Source of the DNA: Amycolatopsis sulphurea
GTDB taxonomy: Bacteria; Actinomycetota; Actinomycetes; Mycobacteriales; Pseudonocardiaceae
DNA: 64,000 bases
Direction of reading: 5' to 3'
Assembly: GCF_002564045.1 (NCBI RefSeq)
Contig: NZ_PDJK01000001.1
Coordinates: forward strand, 868,001 to 932,000
The translations under genes and the position numbers were made by a program. Below the pieces are notes generated by a model that saw only the letters and a list, made by a program, of their open reading frames with translations, did no database searches and was not told where the DNA came from. Shown here piece after piece: positions 44,109 to 52,948 of this stretch. Numbering within the stretch: the first letter of the stretch is position 1; each line of letters begins with the position of its first letter.

Positions 44109-45902
44109 TCATCGGGCGCGTCCGGGAAGGAACTCCTGCATCTTCGTCTTGGCGCCCTGCGTCACCAGGTGGAAGGCCTCCGGGTCGCCCTTGAGCACCG
44201 CCTCGGTCACGGATTTCATCTGCTCGAAGGTCGCGTGCGGCGGGATGGGCGGGACCTCGGCGTCGCAGCGTACGTCCAGCACGGTCGGGCCGGTGGCGGC
44301 GAACGCGGCGTCCCAGGCCCGGCCGAGGTCGCCCGGCTCGTCGACGGAGACCCCGGCCAGTCCGAGACTGCGGGCGAAACCGGCGTAGTCGACGTCCGGC
44401 AGCGATTGGGACTCTTCGAATTTCGGCGCGCCGCCCATCGCCCGCAGCTCCCAGGTGACCTGGTTGAGGTCGTTGTTGTGGAACACGCAGACGATCAGGC
44501 GCGGGTCCGGCCACAGGCCGTGGTAGCGGGCGATGGTGATCAGCTCGGCCATCCCGTTCATCTGCATCGCGCCGTCGCCGACGAGGGCGACGGCCGGCCG
44601 GTCCGGGTGCGCGAACTTGGCGCCGATCGCATACGGCACGCCCGGACCCATCGTGGCGAGCGTGCCCGACAGGGAGGCCCGGATGTCGCCGCGGATGCGG
44701 AGATTACGGGCGTACCAGTTGGTCGAGGAGCCGGAATCGGCGGTGACGATCGCGTTGTCCGGAATGCGCCGGGACAGCTCGTGCACGATCCGCATCGGGT
44801 TGACCGGCGTCGCGTCGACGTTCGCCTGCCGGTCCACTGTGTCCCACCATTCGGCGACGTTCTTCTCGATCTTTTCACGCCACGAACGGTTTTCGTTCCG
44901 TCGCAGCTGGGGCAGCAGGGCACGCAGGGTCGCGGCGGCGTCGCCGATGAGGTTGACCTCGGTGGGATAGCGCATGCCGATGAACCGGCCGTCGAGATCG
45001 ATCTGGACCGCGCGGGCCTGCCCGAACTCCGGCAGGAACTGGCTGTAGGGGAAGTTGGAACCGACGATCAGCAGGGTGTCGCAGTCCCGCATCATCTCGT
45101 AGCTGGGCCGGGTGCCCAGCAGCCCGATCGCGCCGGTCACGTACGGCAGTTCGTCGGAGAGAACGTCCTTGCCCAGCAACGCTTTCGCCACGCCGGCTCC
45201 GGTGACGTCGGCGACCTGGCGCACCTGTTCGGCGGCGCCGCGCGCGCCCTGCCCGGCCAGGATCGCGACTTTTTCACCGGCATTGAGCACCTCGGCCGCC
45301 TCGGCGAGGCCGGCTTCGGGTGGCACCGGGTTCGGCCAGAAGGCGCCGGGCGGGCTCGACGGCATCTGCTTGAACACGTGCTGCGGTGGTTCGTAAGGCT
45401 CTTCCTGCAGGTCCGCCGGGATGATCAGCGCGGTCGGCGTACGGGAGGAGCGTGCCACCCGGAACGCGCGGTCGAGCGCGTTGGGCAGTTGTTCGGCGAC
45501 GTTGACCTCGATGCAGTACTCGTTGGCCACATCCCGGTACAGCGCTTGGAGTTCGATCTCCTGCTGGTAGCTGCCGCCCATCGCAGTGCGCGCGGTCTGC
45601 CCGACGATCGCGACGACCGGGACGTGGTCGAGTTTCGCGTCGTAGAGGCCGTTGAGCAGGTGGATGGCACCGGGCCCGGAAGTAGCCATGCAGACGCCGA
45701 CGCGGCCGCTGAACTTCGCGTATCCGACGGCGGAGAACGCGGCCATCTCCTCGTGCCGGGCCTGGACGAACCGCGGCTTGTTGCCCGCCTTGCCGAACGA
45801 GGCGACGAGGCCGTTGATGCCGTCGCCGGGGTAGGAGAACACCTGCTCGACACCCCAGTCGCGCAGCCGGGCGAGCAGGTGGTCGCCGACGGTTTCGGTC
45901 AT
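44109..45902 (-). CDS. Thiamine-diphosphate enzyme, pyruvate oxidase-like
   Basis: A 597-residue three-domain ThDP enzyme. The N-terminal FSYPGDGINGL and RHEEMAAFSAVGYAKF hold the catalytic Glu. The C-terminal ThDP motif is GDGAMQMNG...NNDLN. The overall pattern resembles pyruvate oxidase (PoxB) and related thiamine-dependent oxidases rather than acetolactate synthase. PoxB decarboxylates pyruvate to acetate and passes electrons to quinone, a stationary-phase or low-oxygen function. The position next to NDH-2 and Rv2629-like genes fits that. Confidence 0.85.
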   Translation of the reverse strand: MTETVGDHLLARLRDWGVEQVFSYPGDGINGLVASFGKAGNKPRFVQARHEEMAAFSAVGYAKFSGRVGVCMATSGPGAIHLLNGLYDAKLDHVPVVAIVGQTARTAMGGSYQQEIELQALYRDVANEYCIEVNVAEQLPNALDRAFRVARSSRTPTALIIPADLQEEPYEPPQHVFKQMPSSPPGAFWPNPVPPEAGLAEAAEVLNAGEKVAILAGQGARGAAEQVRQVADVTGAGVAKALLGKDVLSDELPYVTGAIGLLGTRPSYEMMRDCDTLLIVGSNFPYSQFLPEFGQARAVQIDLDGRFIGMRYPTEVNLIGDAAATLRALLPQLRRNENRSWREKIEKNVAEWWDTVDRQANVDATPVNPMRIVHELSRRIPDNAIVTADSGSSTNWYARNLRIRGDIRASLSGTLATMGPGVPYAIGAKFAHPDRPAVALVGDGAMQMNGMAELITIARYHGLWPDPRLIVCVFHNNDLNQVTWELRAMGGAPKFEESQSLPDVDYAGFARSLGLAGVSVDEPGDLGRAWDAAFAATGPTVLDVRCDAEVPPIPPHATFEQMKSVTEAVLKGDPEAFHLVTQGAKTKMQEFLPGRAR

Positions 45903-46122
45903 GGCAGTCCTCCCGTGCGTAGCGATCGGGGATCCGGCTACCCCGGTCCGCGGTGGCCCACACCTGCCGAATGCCGTGCATCCGCGGGCGGACTGCGCTA
46001 CGGTCGGATCGGGAGCGGTTCAGCCCACGTGCCGTTGCCCGACCCAGAGAGGCCCGTTTCGGCGGGTCCCGGGCCGGGCCGTGCACATCGGGTCCGGCCT
46101 CGCGTGTCGCGAGGAGGGCACC

Positions 46123-46527
46123 ATGACGCGAGAATCGCACCTCGACCTGCCGGGAACCCCGGCGAGAATCCTGGTCACCGCCACGGCGACGGAGACCGTC
46201 GTCGCCGTGGCGGCCGAACTCGACCTACGATCCACCGGCCGGCTGCAGGAACGCATCACCGGCGAACTGGCGTTGCGGCCGCGCGGGCTGATCGTCGACC
46301 TCACCCGGGTGACGTTCTGCTCGGCCGGGGGCGTGGGCGTGCTGACCGACGCCGCCCGGATCGCCGCCGCCGCGAATATCGGTTTCCTTGTCGTAGCCTG
46401 CCATCGCGCGGTGCTGCGGCCGCTGCGGGTGCTGGGGCTCGAACCCGAGCTGGCGATGGCCGACAGCCTGGCCGAAGCCCTCGAACGGGTGACCGCCGCG
46501 CACCAGCTCGCCATCGAGGTGGGCTAG
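46123..46527 (+). CDS. STAS-domain anti-sigma factor antagonist
   Basis: A 134-residue protein of the SpoIIAA/RsbV type. VVAVAAELDLRSTGRLQERI and LIVDLTRVTFCSAGGVGVL form the STAS fold, with Ser in CSAGG at the phosphorylation position. RBS GAGGAGGG precedes the ATG. It would bind an anti-sigma kinase when unphosphorylated, releasing a SigB-type sigma factor. Candidate partners are encoded at 49229 and 61816. Confidence 0.85.
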   Translation: MTRESHLDLPGTPARILVTATATETVVAVAAELDLRSTGRLQERITGELALRPRGLIVDLTRVTFCSAGGVGVLTDAARIAAAANIGFLVVACHRAVLRPLRVLGLEPELAMADSLAEALERVTAAHQLAIEVG

Positions 46528-46587
46528 CTCCGCCCGCGCGCCGTCCCGCCCTGTCGCGCTCCGCCCCGCCCCGTCCGCAAGTTATGG

Positions 46588-46638
46588 CTGTGAAGGGGCC
46601 CTTCACGGACTCAGAGTCCGTGAAGGGCCCCTTCACAG
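46588..46638. repeat. 51-bp nested palindrome (double GTGAAGGG)
   Basis: GTGAAGGGGCCCTTCAC (46590-46606), GGACTCAGAGTCC, then GTGAAGGGCCCCTTCAC (46620-46636). Both units and the spacer are palindromes, so the entire segment is also one large palindrome. It lies between two genes on the same strand. Confidence 0.85.
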
Positions 46639-46699
46639 ACCGCCATCCTGTCCAGAGGGGGGTACGTTGGCAGCGGGCGGCGTCGGCGGAGAGGGAGTA

Positions 46700-47743
46700 G
46701 TGGAACCCGAGACCGGAACCACTATCGAGTATTCGGTGGTCGTGCGGCTGAGCGGCGACTGCCCCGGGTCGTGTGCCGAACTGGCCGCATTGTCGGCGTC
46801 CGCGCCGAAAGTGGTGATCTTCGAGCTGAGCGGGCTTACCGCGTTCGCGTGCGAAGACCTCACGATGCTGCGGGAGTCGGCCGGTGCGGGCCGGGCCGTG
46901 TTCGCCTGCCGGCCGGACGGCGTGGCACGGCGGGTGCTCGAAGCGGAAGGCGTGCGCGTCGCCGATTCGGTCGCCGCGGCGCTGGCCGACGAGGATGACC
47001 CGCTCGAGCCGTCCGGAGTGGCGTTCCGGTCGCTCACCGAACGGCTGCTCGCCGCGCCGAGCGTCGGCGCGGTCCTGCAGCACATCGTGGATGCGGCGGC
47101 GTCGCTGGTACCTGCCGCCGACCTGGTCTCGATCACGCTGCTCGCCCCGGACGGCCGGTTCCACACCGCGGCGTACACCGATCCGACGGCTGCGGAGCTG
47201 GATCGGCTCCAGTACGAACTGGGCGAAGGCCCCTGTCACGACGCCGCGTTGCCGGATCGCCCCGAGTTCATCGAACGCGCCGATCTGCGCGCCACCGGGA
47301 CGTGGCCGGACTGGGCGGCTGTCGTGGCCGGACTGGGCTGGCGCAGCGTGCTGGCGATCGCCTTGACCGACGACACCGTCCCCCGATTCTCCGGCGCTCT
47401 GAACCTCTACGCCCGCGCCCCCGGCGGTCTGGCCGGCGCCGACCGCGACATAGTGCTGCTGCTGGCCAGCCACGCCGCGCTCGCCGTGGCCGAAACGGAC
47501 GCGGTGACGCGCGATGAACTGCATCAGGCACAGCTGCGGACCGCGCTGGACAGCCGGGACGTGATCGGCCAGGCGAAGGGCATCCTCATGGCCCGCCGCG
47601 GACTGGACGCGGACGCGGCGTTCGAGCTGCTGCGCCGGGCGTCGCAACAGTTGAACGTGAAGTTGGTGCAGCTCGCCGGAACGCTGGCGCGGCAGCACGC
47701 CGAGCTGGACGTCGGGGCGCCGGAGGAACCGGATCCGGTCTGA
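46700..47743 (+). CDS. GAF-ANTAR regulator with STAS-like N-terminus
   Basis: A 347-residue protein. An N-terminal STAS-like part (VVIFELSGLTAFACEDLTML), then a GAF domain (SITLLAPDGRFHTAAY, ELGEGPCHDA), then a C-terminal ANTAR helix bundle (LDSRDVIGQAKGILMARRGL, AFELLRRASQQLNVK). ANTAR domains bind paired hairpins in nascent RNA and prevent termination. GTG at 46700 is favoured over TTG at 46667 because GGAGAGGGAG precedes it. The palindrome just upstream (46588-46638) might be read by such a protein, but that is speculation. Confidence 0.85.
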   Translation: MEPETGTTIEYSVVVRLSGDCPGSCAELAALSASAPKVVIFELSGLTAFACEDLTMLRESAGAGRAVFACRPDGVARRVLEAEGVRVADSVAAALADEDDPLEPSGVAFRSLTERLLAAPSVGAVLQHIVDAAASLVPAADLVSITLLAPDGRFHTAAYTDPTAAELDRLQYELGEGPCHDAALPDRPEFIERADLRATGTWPDWAAVVAGLGWRSVLAIALTDDTVPRFSGALNLYARAPGGLAGADRDIVLLLASHAALAVAETDAVTRDELHQAQLRTALDSRDVIGQAKGILMARRGLDADAAFELLRRASQQLNVKLVQLAGTLARQHAELDVGAPEEPDPV

Positions 47744-47905
47744 GCCGGGGCACCGGAGACCCGCGCCGGTTCTGTGGCCCCGCGCACGGTCCGGAGCCGG
47801 GCGACTGACCCGGGAGCCTCCGGGTAGCCGTTTCGAGACCGCACTCTCCGAGGAGGTCTCAGGTCCACCAACGCTTATCTCTCGTTTCTCGCCATCGGGG
47901 TCGCC

Positions 47906-48253
47906 TTGATCCTGCTGGACGGTCAGATCATCTATCGCAGTGGCAAGCGCTACCTCGGGAACGTCGACGGGAGCCCCGCCGCGGCGCCGTCGATGGCGCG
48001 GCTGGTGACGACGCTGTTCCACTTGTCGACCCTGGGCGTGCTGGCCCTGATCTCGACCATCGGCATCGGCGGCAGCGATTTGCCCGGCGTAGTCGGGCGA
48101 ATCGGCGTGCTGCTGCTGGTTCTCGCGGTGGCACACGCCATTACCCTCGCCGCGCTGGCCCGGATCCGTGGCGAGCGGGAGGCGGAGGCGTTCGTCCAGC
48201 GCGGCGGCGCATCCGGCCGGGGCGGGCTGTCGAAATGCCCGGCCCGACCGTGA
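47906..48253 (+). CDS. Small membrane protein with a mutated start codon
   Basis: The frame encodes three hydrophobic segments (LILLDGQIIYRSG, LVTTLFHLSTLGVLALIS, VGRIGVLLLVLAVAHAI) of a conserved actinobacterial membrane family. TTG at 47906 is the first usable start, but it cuts into the first segment. Reading upstream in frame gives STNAYLSFLAIGVA, the expected N-terminus. An AGGAGG site (47851-47856) stands 4 nt before AGG (47861), exactly where ATG would be. So ATG probably became AGG, and the gene may be silent or poorly translated. Confidence 0.6.
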   Translation: MILLDGQIIYRSGKRYLGNVDGSPAAAPSMARLVTTLFHLSTLGVLALISTIGIGGSDLPGVVGRIGVLLLVLAVAHAITLAALARIRGEREAEAFVQRGGASGRGGLSKCPARP

Positions 48254-48339
48254 CGCCGGTGCCGGGGCAGGAAGGGCTGCACCCGGATGTGAGCCCTTCG
48301 CTGGAGAACCGTTCGCCTTACACCGCCTCGTGACGATGG

Positions 48340-48373
48340 CGTGCAGGGCCACGACATGTCGTGGCCCTGCACG
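48340..48373. terminator. Perfect 17-bp-arm hairpin between convergent genes
   Basis: The arms 48340-48356 and 48357-48373 are exactly complementary without a loop (core GGCCACGACATGTCGTGGCC). It is followed on the plus strand by GCTGTTT. Likely a terminator shared by the membrane gene and the sigma gene. Confidence 0.7.
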
Positions 48374-48416
48374 GCTGTTTCGCCGCCACCCTGGCGGATC
48401 ACGGGTCCTCGATCGC

Positions 48417-49232
48417 TCAGGACCCGTTTTCCGGTTCGGCGGTCTCCGGGCCGGGCGTCTCGTCCAGCATGTCGCGCAGTTTGGCGAGGGTCTGGGAAAG
48501 CAGGCGCGAGACGTGCATCTGGGAGACGCCGACCCGTTCCGCGATTTTCGACTGGGTCAGGTTCTCGAAGAACCGCATCGCGATGAGGGACCGCTCGCGC
48601 GGGGTGAGCCGGCGCAGCATCGGCCGGAGGGCCTCGTGGATCTCGGCTCGTTCCAGATCGGCGTCCTCCTCGCCGAGAAGGTCGGTCAGCGCCACCGATT
48701 CCGCTTCGTTGTGGACGGTCCAGTCGAGCGAACTCGTCTGGTAGGCGTTCCCGGCGACCAGTGCCTCGGCCACCTCTTCCTGGTCGATCTCCAGCTGCTC
48801 GGCGAGTTCGCGCGCGGTAGGCGCGCGCCCCAGTTGCTGGGCCATCGTGGTGGTCGCCTGCGCGACCGCGAGGTGCAGTTCCTTGAGCCGTCGCGGAACG
48901 CGCAGGGACCAGCCGGTGTCGCGGAAGTACCGCCGGACTTCCCCCATCACGGTCGGCACGGCGAAGGACAGGAAGTCGTCCGTGCGGTCCGGGTCGAAGC
49001 GGTCCACCGCCTTGATCAGGCCGAGCCGGGCGACCTGGACGAGGTCCTCGCGTGGCTCGCCACGGCCGCAGAACCGCTGCGCGATGTGCTCGGCGAGCGG
49101 CAGATGTTCGTCGATGAGCTTGGTGCGCAACCGTTCCCGGTTCGCGTCGTCCGGAGGAAGGGCACTCAGTTCGCCGAACCACGGCGCGCAGTGCGCGTAC
49201 CCGTCGGTGTGCTGGTGAGCGGCGGTTCTCAT
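48417..49232 (-). CDS. SigB/SigF-family sigma factor (module 1)
   Basis: A 271-residue group 3 sigma factor. Region 2 is LPLAEHIAQRFCGRGEP, DLVQVARLGLIKAVDRFDP and FAVPTVMGEVRRYFRDTGW. Region 3 follows, with region 4 at RERSLIAMRFFENLTQSKIA and VGVSQMHVSRLLSQTL. ATG overlaps the anti-sigma stop by 4 bp, so the two are co-translated. It directs RNA polymerase to stress promoters when released. A close paralogue lies at 61025. Confidence 0.93.
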   Translation of the reverse strand: MRTAAHQHTDGYAHCAPWFGELSALPPDDANRERLRTKLIDEHLPLAEHIAQRFCGRGEPREDLVQVARLGLIKAVDRFDPDRTDDFLSFAVPTVMGEVRRYFRDTGWSLRVPRRLKELHLAVAQATTTMAQQLGRAPTARELAEQLEIDQEEVAEALVAGNAYQTSSLDWTVHNEAESVALTDLLGEEDADLERAEIHEALRPMLRRLTPRERSLIAMRFFENLTQSKIAERVGVSQMHVSRLLSQTLAKLRDMLDETPGPETAEPENGS

Positions 49233-49663
49233 GGTCCTCCTGTCCTGGGCTCCTTGGTGAACTCGAGGCAGAGCCGCCATCCGTGCGGGTCCGGACCCGG
49301 CTCGGTCCAGGTGGCGACCGAATCGGTCAGCGCGCGCAGGATGTGCCAGCCGACCTCGTCGGGTCCGGGCGGCAGCATCGCCGACGACGAGGTGGCCATC
49401 GTCACCGTGATCCGGCTGTCGTGGCGGAATACGCATTCGACCTCGGCACCGTCGTCGGCCCGGAGGGCGATCACCGACACTGCCTCCTCGACCGCGAGTC
49501 GCAGATCGGCGATCTCGTCGAGGCTGAACTCGCCGGTACCGGCGAGTCCCTCGGCCACCATCCGGGCAAGGAACAACAGGTCCCGGTCGGCCGGCAGGCG
49601 CAACTCGACCATGGGCACAAACGCAGGCACCACCTTCGTAGCCGGACCCACACACTGATTCAT
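49229..49663 (-). CDS. RsbW-like anti-sigma kinase (module 1)
   Basis: A 144-residue HATPase. ELRLPADRDLLFLARMVAEG and DLRLAVEEAVSVIAL contain the N-box Glu/Asp. The ATP-lid is short, and the C-terminus CLEFTKEPRTGGP is shared with the paralogue at 61816. It should bind and inhibit the sigma factor encoded immediately downstream and phosphorylate a STAS antagonist. Where many members have Asn in the N-box, EEAVS is read, so kinase activity may be weak. Confidence 0.85.
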   Translation of the reverse strand: MNQCVGPATKVVPAFVPMVELRLPADRDLLFLARMVAEGLAGTGEFSLDEIADLRLAVEEAVSVIALRADDGAEVECVFRHDSRITVTMATSSSAMLPPGPDEVGWHILRALTDSVATWTEPGPDPHGWRLCLEFTKEPRTGGP

Positions 49664-49780
49664 CTGCTTGTCATTACCCGGTCCGCTGCGCGGTCAATCG
49701 TCGTCACAGCGGTGTTTCGCACCGTGACCGAGCGGGTACCCGCGTGCGTGATCCGTTGGTCCGTTGTGGACAGTGGCCCG

Positions 49781-50707
49781 TCAGTGCAGGTCGAAGCGTG
49801 CCTCGACCGTGGAACCGGCCGGGCCGGTATGGAGCCGGACGAGATCGGCGAGGTGGTTGACGAGCAACAGCCCGCGGCCGCGCACCTGTCCGGGCACCGC
49901 CGGTCGCCGTCCGGCGAGCGGATCCGCGATCCGGCCCTTGTCGTGCACCTGGCAGATCAGCTGGCGGCCCTCGGTGGCCAGCCGGACCACCGCGGTGCCG
50001 CTGCCGTGTTCGATGCTGTTCGACACGAGTTCCGAGGCCACGAGGACGAAATCCGCCAGCCGATCGGCGGCGAAGCCCGCCCGCACCGCCGCTTCGGTCG
50101 CCACGTGGCGCAGCAGCGGAAGCTCGCCCTCGGCGATGGTCCGCGTGGCCGAACCGGGTGGCGCCGTGAGTTCCTGGTTGCTGTCGCGCAGGACCTCTTC
50201 GGGCGCGTATCCGGCGCTGGACTGCCATTGCCCGGTCCTGTCCACGAGCCACGGGTGGGTCCGGGCGGCGTCCGCGAGTGCGGCCTCGCCGGCGGATTCG
50301 GTGTCGTAGGGACAGAGGACGGTCGCTCTCCGTGCGGCGAAGGACCGGTTGAGCAGGGCTTCGTGCTGCACGCAGGCGGGATATTCGGCGCTGGACCCGC
50401 TGGGCCACCGAAGCTCGCCGACGATCCGCACGTGCCGGCCGGGATAGCCGTCGGAGAAAGCACGCAGCACACCGGGGATGATGCGGCCGGGATTGCGGCC
50501 CTCCTCGGTCATGTCCACCATCCGGACCCGGGCCGCGTCGGCGCCCAGTTCCGCCCTGAGCAGCGCGAGACCGCGTGGCGGTACCGCGACCGCGACCGGA
50601 TCCCCCGCGGCGACTCCGCCTTGCACGAAAGGAAGCGTCCCGGCGAGGAACTCTTCGGCGTCGCCGTAGAAGAACGCTGAGTGCAGAAACGTCGGTATCG
50701 AGGACAT
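49781..50707 (-). CDS. MEDS domain plus HATPase sensor, anti-sigma type
   Basis: A 308-residue protein. The N-terminal MEDS-like domain includes HSAFFYGDAEEFLAG and VGELRWP, with CVQHEALLNRSF. The C-terminal HATPase has VLVASELVSNSIEHGSG (N-box with Asn) and GRGLLLVNHLADLV (G-box). Such proteins sense a signal through MEDS and act as serine kinases in partner-switching networks. The ATG at 50707 or GTG at 50728 are both possible; neither has a good ribosome site. Confidence 0.85.
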   Translation of the reverse strand: MSSIPTFLHSAFFYGDAEEFLAGTLPFVQGGVAAGDPVAVAVPPRGLALLRAELGADAARVRMVDMTEEGRNPGRIIPGVLRAFSDGYPGRHVRIVGELRWPSGSSAEYPACVQHEALLNRSFAARRATVLCPYDTESAGEAALADAARTHPWLVDRTGQWQSSAGYAPEEVLRDSNQELTAPPGSATRTIAEGELPLLRHVATEAAVRAGFAADRLADFVLVASELVSNSIEHGSGTAVVRLATEGRQLICQVHDKGRIADPLAGRRPAVPGQVRGRGLLLVNHLADLVRLHTGPAGSTVEARFDLH

Positions 50708-50916
50708 CAGGGACGGCGCCGGGCACACGCGCCGGCCGGAATCGGAAGTATGGTGATCATTTCCTCCACTGCCCTCAGCGTACGGTCTTCACCACGATAA
50801 CCGCGCGGTGGCTTACCCGGCGGTATCGCGGCGCGGGCAGCATAATTCCGGCAGGGAGGCCAGCCGGCACCCGTCCGGCCGCCGGTGCCGGGCTCACCGA
50901 CCAGGGGAAGCGAGTG

Positions 50917-51276
50917 ATGAGCGAGACCACCGGGCCACCCGGCACACTGTCGATCGAGCGGGACGACCGTCCCTCGATCGCCGTCGTGACCGTACGGGGC
51001 GAGATCGACCTGGCCACCACGCCGGCGTTGAAAGCGGCGTTCGGCGAAGCCCTCGCCGGGAAGCCGCCGATCCTGGTGGTGGACCTGAGCGGAGTGGGTT
51101 TTCTGGCGTCGGCGGGGCTGACGCAGCTGGTGATCCTGGCCCGGGACATGCCGGAGGGCACCGCGTTGCGGATCGTCGCGTCCGGGCGGGCGGTCTTGCG
51201 GCCCGTTCAGCTGACCGGGTTGGAACACAGCCTGCCCCTGTACCCGACGATGGAGGCGGCGCTCGCCGCGGAGTGA
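50917..51276 (+). CDS. STAS-domain anti-sigma factor antagonist
   Basis: A 119-residue SpoIIAA-like protein: VVTVRGEIDLATTPALKAAF, ILVVDLSGVGFLASAGLTQL. The Ser in LASAG is the likely phosphorylation site. It is preceded by AGGGGAAG. It faces the SpoIIE-type phosphatase gene, which converges on it 10 bp away. The two probably act in one switch, with the MEDS-HATPase as the opposing kinase. Confidence 0.88.
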   Translation: MSETTGPPGTLSIERDDRPSIAVVTVRGEIDLATTPALKAAFGEALAGKPPILVVDLSGVGFLASAGLTQLVILARDMPEGTALRIVASGRAVLRPVQLTGLEHSLPLYPTMEAALAAE

Positions 51277-51286
51277 CCGCGCCCGG

Positions 51287-52510
51287 TCACACCTCCGCGG
51301 CGCCTCCGTGCCGCTGGAGCACCACGAGCGCTACGTCGTCCTGGGGCGGGAGGGAGCCGACCATCTCGGCCATGATCCGGGCGCAGGCACGGTCCGGATC
51401 CTCGGCCCGGACGAGTTCGGTGAGCCGCCTCATCCCGATGTCGACCAGCTGGTCCCGGCGTTCGACCAGGCCGTCGGTGTAGAAGACCACGGCTGTCCCC
51501 GGTGGAAGGCGCACGGTGGTGGTGCGCCGCGGTGCGGGGTCGATGGTCAGCCCGATCGGATGGTCCGCGGGTGCGGTCACGAGTGCGGCCGGGGCACCGG
51601 GGGAGGCCAGGATCGGCGGCAGGTGCCCGGCGAGGGAAAGGACGAGATGTTCCCGCGCCGGGTCCAGTACGCCGTACGCGACGGTCGCCATCGCGCCGTG
51701 TTCGAAGTGGTTGGCTTTGTGGTCGAGTTTGCCGAGGACTTCGGCGGGGTCGTCGCAGTCGAGCGCGTAGGCGCGCAGGGCACTGCGCAACCGGCCCATG
51801 ATGACCGCCGCTTCGAGGCCGTTTCCGGCGACGTCGCCGATGACGATGCCGATCCGTCCGCTGGGTAGTCCGAAGATGTCGTACCAGTCGCCGCCGAGTG
51901 CGGCGTCGGTGCCCGGCACGTAGCGGGTGGCGACGCTCAGGCCGTCGAGGTCGGGGAGGTTGCCGGGCAGCAGGCTGCGTTGCAGCGCGATGGTCGCCAC
52001 CTGGTTCTGGAACAGGATCTCCGACTGGATCGCGGACGCGAGGTGATCGGCGAGCAGCCGGACCGTTTCGACCTCGGTGGCGGTGAACTGGCGGTGCGCG
52101 ACCGATCCGACGTGCAGTACGCCGATCAATTCGCCTCCGGCGAGCATGGGCACACCGAGCATGGTGTGCAGGCCGCGCTCCCACAACAGCGCGTTGAGCG
52201 CGGTGGGGCCGTCGGAGCGATCGATGACGACCGGTTCGCGGCGCACCGCGACGGTGCCGGCGAACCCCTGTCCGACCGGAACCCGGACTCCCTGGTAAAC
52301 CTCGTCCTCCAGCCCGGCGGCGCCGATCGCGACGAGCTGCTGCCAGCGTGCGTCGTGCCGCAGCACGGTCGCCGCGTCGACCCCGACGGCCGCGCAGGCC
52401 CGGGCGAGGATTTTCCGGAGCTCGTCCGCGAGGCCGCCATGGCCGGCCGCGGTTCCCACGATCTCGCCCAGCAGAATGCGCGATTCCGGTTCCGGCGCGT
52501 GCGGCGGCAT
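51287..52510 (-). CDS. GAF-domain SpoIIE-type serine phosphatase
   Basis: A 407-residue protein. A GAF sensor domain (residues about 20-180, VPVGQGFAGTVA, LGVPMLAGGELIGVLHVG) is followed by a PP2C/SpoIIE phosphatase with metal-binding GGDWYDIF, IGDVAGNGLEAA, LSLAGHLPP and DDVALVVL. It should dephosphorylate STAS antagonists and so turn on the sigma factor. ATG at 52510 has GAGG upstream; the longer frame has no ribosome site. Confidence 0.92.
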   Translation of the reverse strand: MPPHAPEPESRILLGEIVGTAAGHGGLADELRKILARACAAVGVDAATVLRHDARWQQLVAIGAAGLEDEVYQGVRVPVGQGFAGTVAVRREPVVIDRSDGPTALNALLWERGLHTMLGVPMLAGGELIGVLHVGSVAHRQFTATEVETVRLLADHLASAIQSEILFQNQVATIALQRSLLPGNLPDLDGLSVATRYVPGTDAALGGDWYDIFGLPSGRIGIVIGDVAGNGLEAAVIMGRLRSALRAYALDCDDPAEVLGKLDHKANHFEHGAMATVAYGVLDPAREHLVLSLAGHLPPILASPGAPAALVTAPADHPIGLTIDPAPRRTTTVRLPPGTAVVFYTDGLVERRDQLVDIGMRRLTELVRAEDPDRACARIMAEMVGSLPPQDDVALVVLQRHGGAAEV

Positions 52511-52743
52511 GACCTCAACCCTAGCCGGACCAGGCGGGGTCGGCGACGACTTGGCTCCGGTCGTGTTCGAAGCGACGGCGGATCGCGGGCGCAAGCGCCC
52601 GGGCAGGGGAGGAGCCGCGGTACCGGGGATGGCCCGGCGGGCGGAGAGCAACCGCCGTCGTCATCGGCGTGCTCGACGGGTCCGGGTCTGCCCGGCGAGG
52701 TGGGCGGGCCTCGTCCGGAGCGCCCGGTTCGACGGCCGGCGGT

Positions 52744-52873
52744 CCTGTTTGGGGGGAATTGTCCCGTTTCGCGGCCGGGTACGGATCTCGACCAGGTCGC
52801 CCTGCGTGATTCCGGCGCGTTCGGCGTCCCGGTGGGGCAGTTCGGCCCAGGACTGCGCTGCGTCGTGACCGAG
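52744..52873 (-). pseudogene. Fragment of a molybdopterin oxidoreductase C-terminus
   Basis: Minus-strand reading AAQSWAELPHRDAERAGITQ then GDLVEIRTRPRNGTIP matches the molybdopterin-dinucleotide-binding domain of nitrate reductase/formate dehydrogenase-type enzymes. Nothing of the rest remains. It begins at the palindrome at 52876, which may mark the deletion junction. Confidence 0.45.
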
Positions 52874-52875
52874 GT

Positions 52876-52926
52876 CTGTGAAGGGACCCTTCACGGACTC
52901 AGAGTCTGTGAAGGGTCCCTTCACAG
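52876..52926. repeat. Nested palindrome (double GTGAAGGG, A/T variant)
   Basis: GTGAAGGGACCCTTCAC (52878-52894) and GTGAAGGGTCCCTTCAC (52908-52924) with spacer GGACTCAGAGTCT. The compensating A and T at the centre of the two units keep the whole segment self-complementary. Confidence 0.85.
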
Positions 52927-52948
52927 ACCACCACCCAGCGTGGGAGCG

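Noticed and set aside
44109..45902. Acetolactate synthase large subunit
   Set aside because: No small subunit gene is adjacent, and the N-terminal pattern FSYPGDGINGL with the overall layout resembles pyruvate oxidase-type enzymes more.
46588..46638. Palindromes considered as CRISPR repeats
   Set aside because: The units are only paired, not in a spaced array, and there are no variable spacers or cas genes.
44169..46700. An 843-codon open frame on the plus strand opposite the pyruvate-oxidase-like gene
   Set aside because: It is antisense to a clear ThDP enzyme and its translation is Arg/Gly/Val-rich without motifs. Such frames are common in GC-rich DNA.
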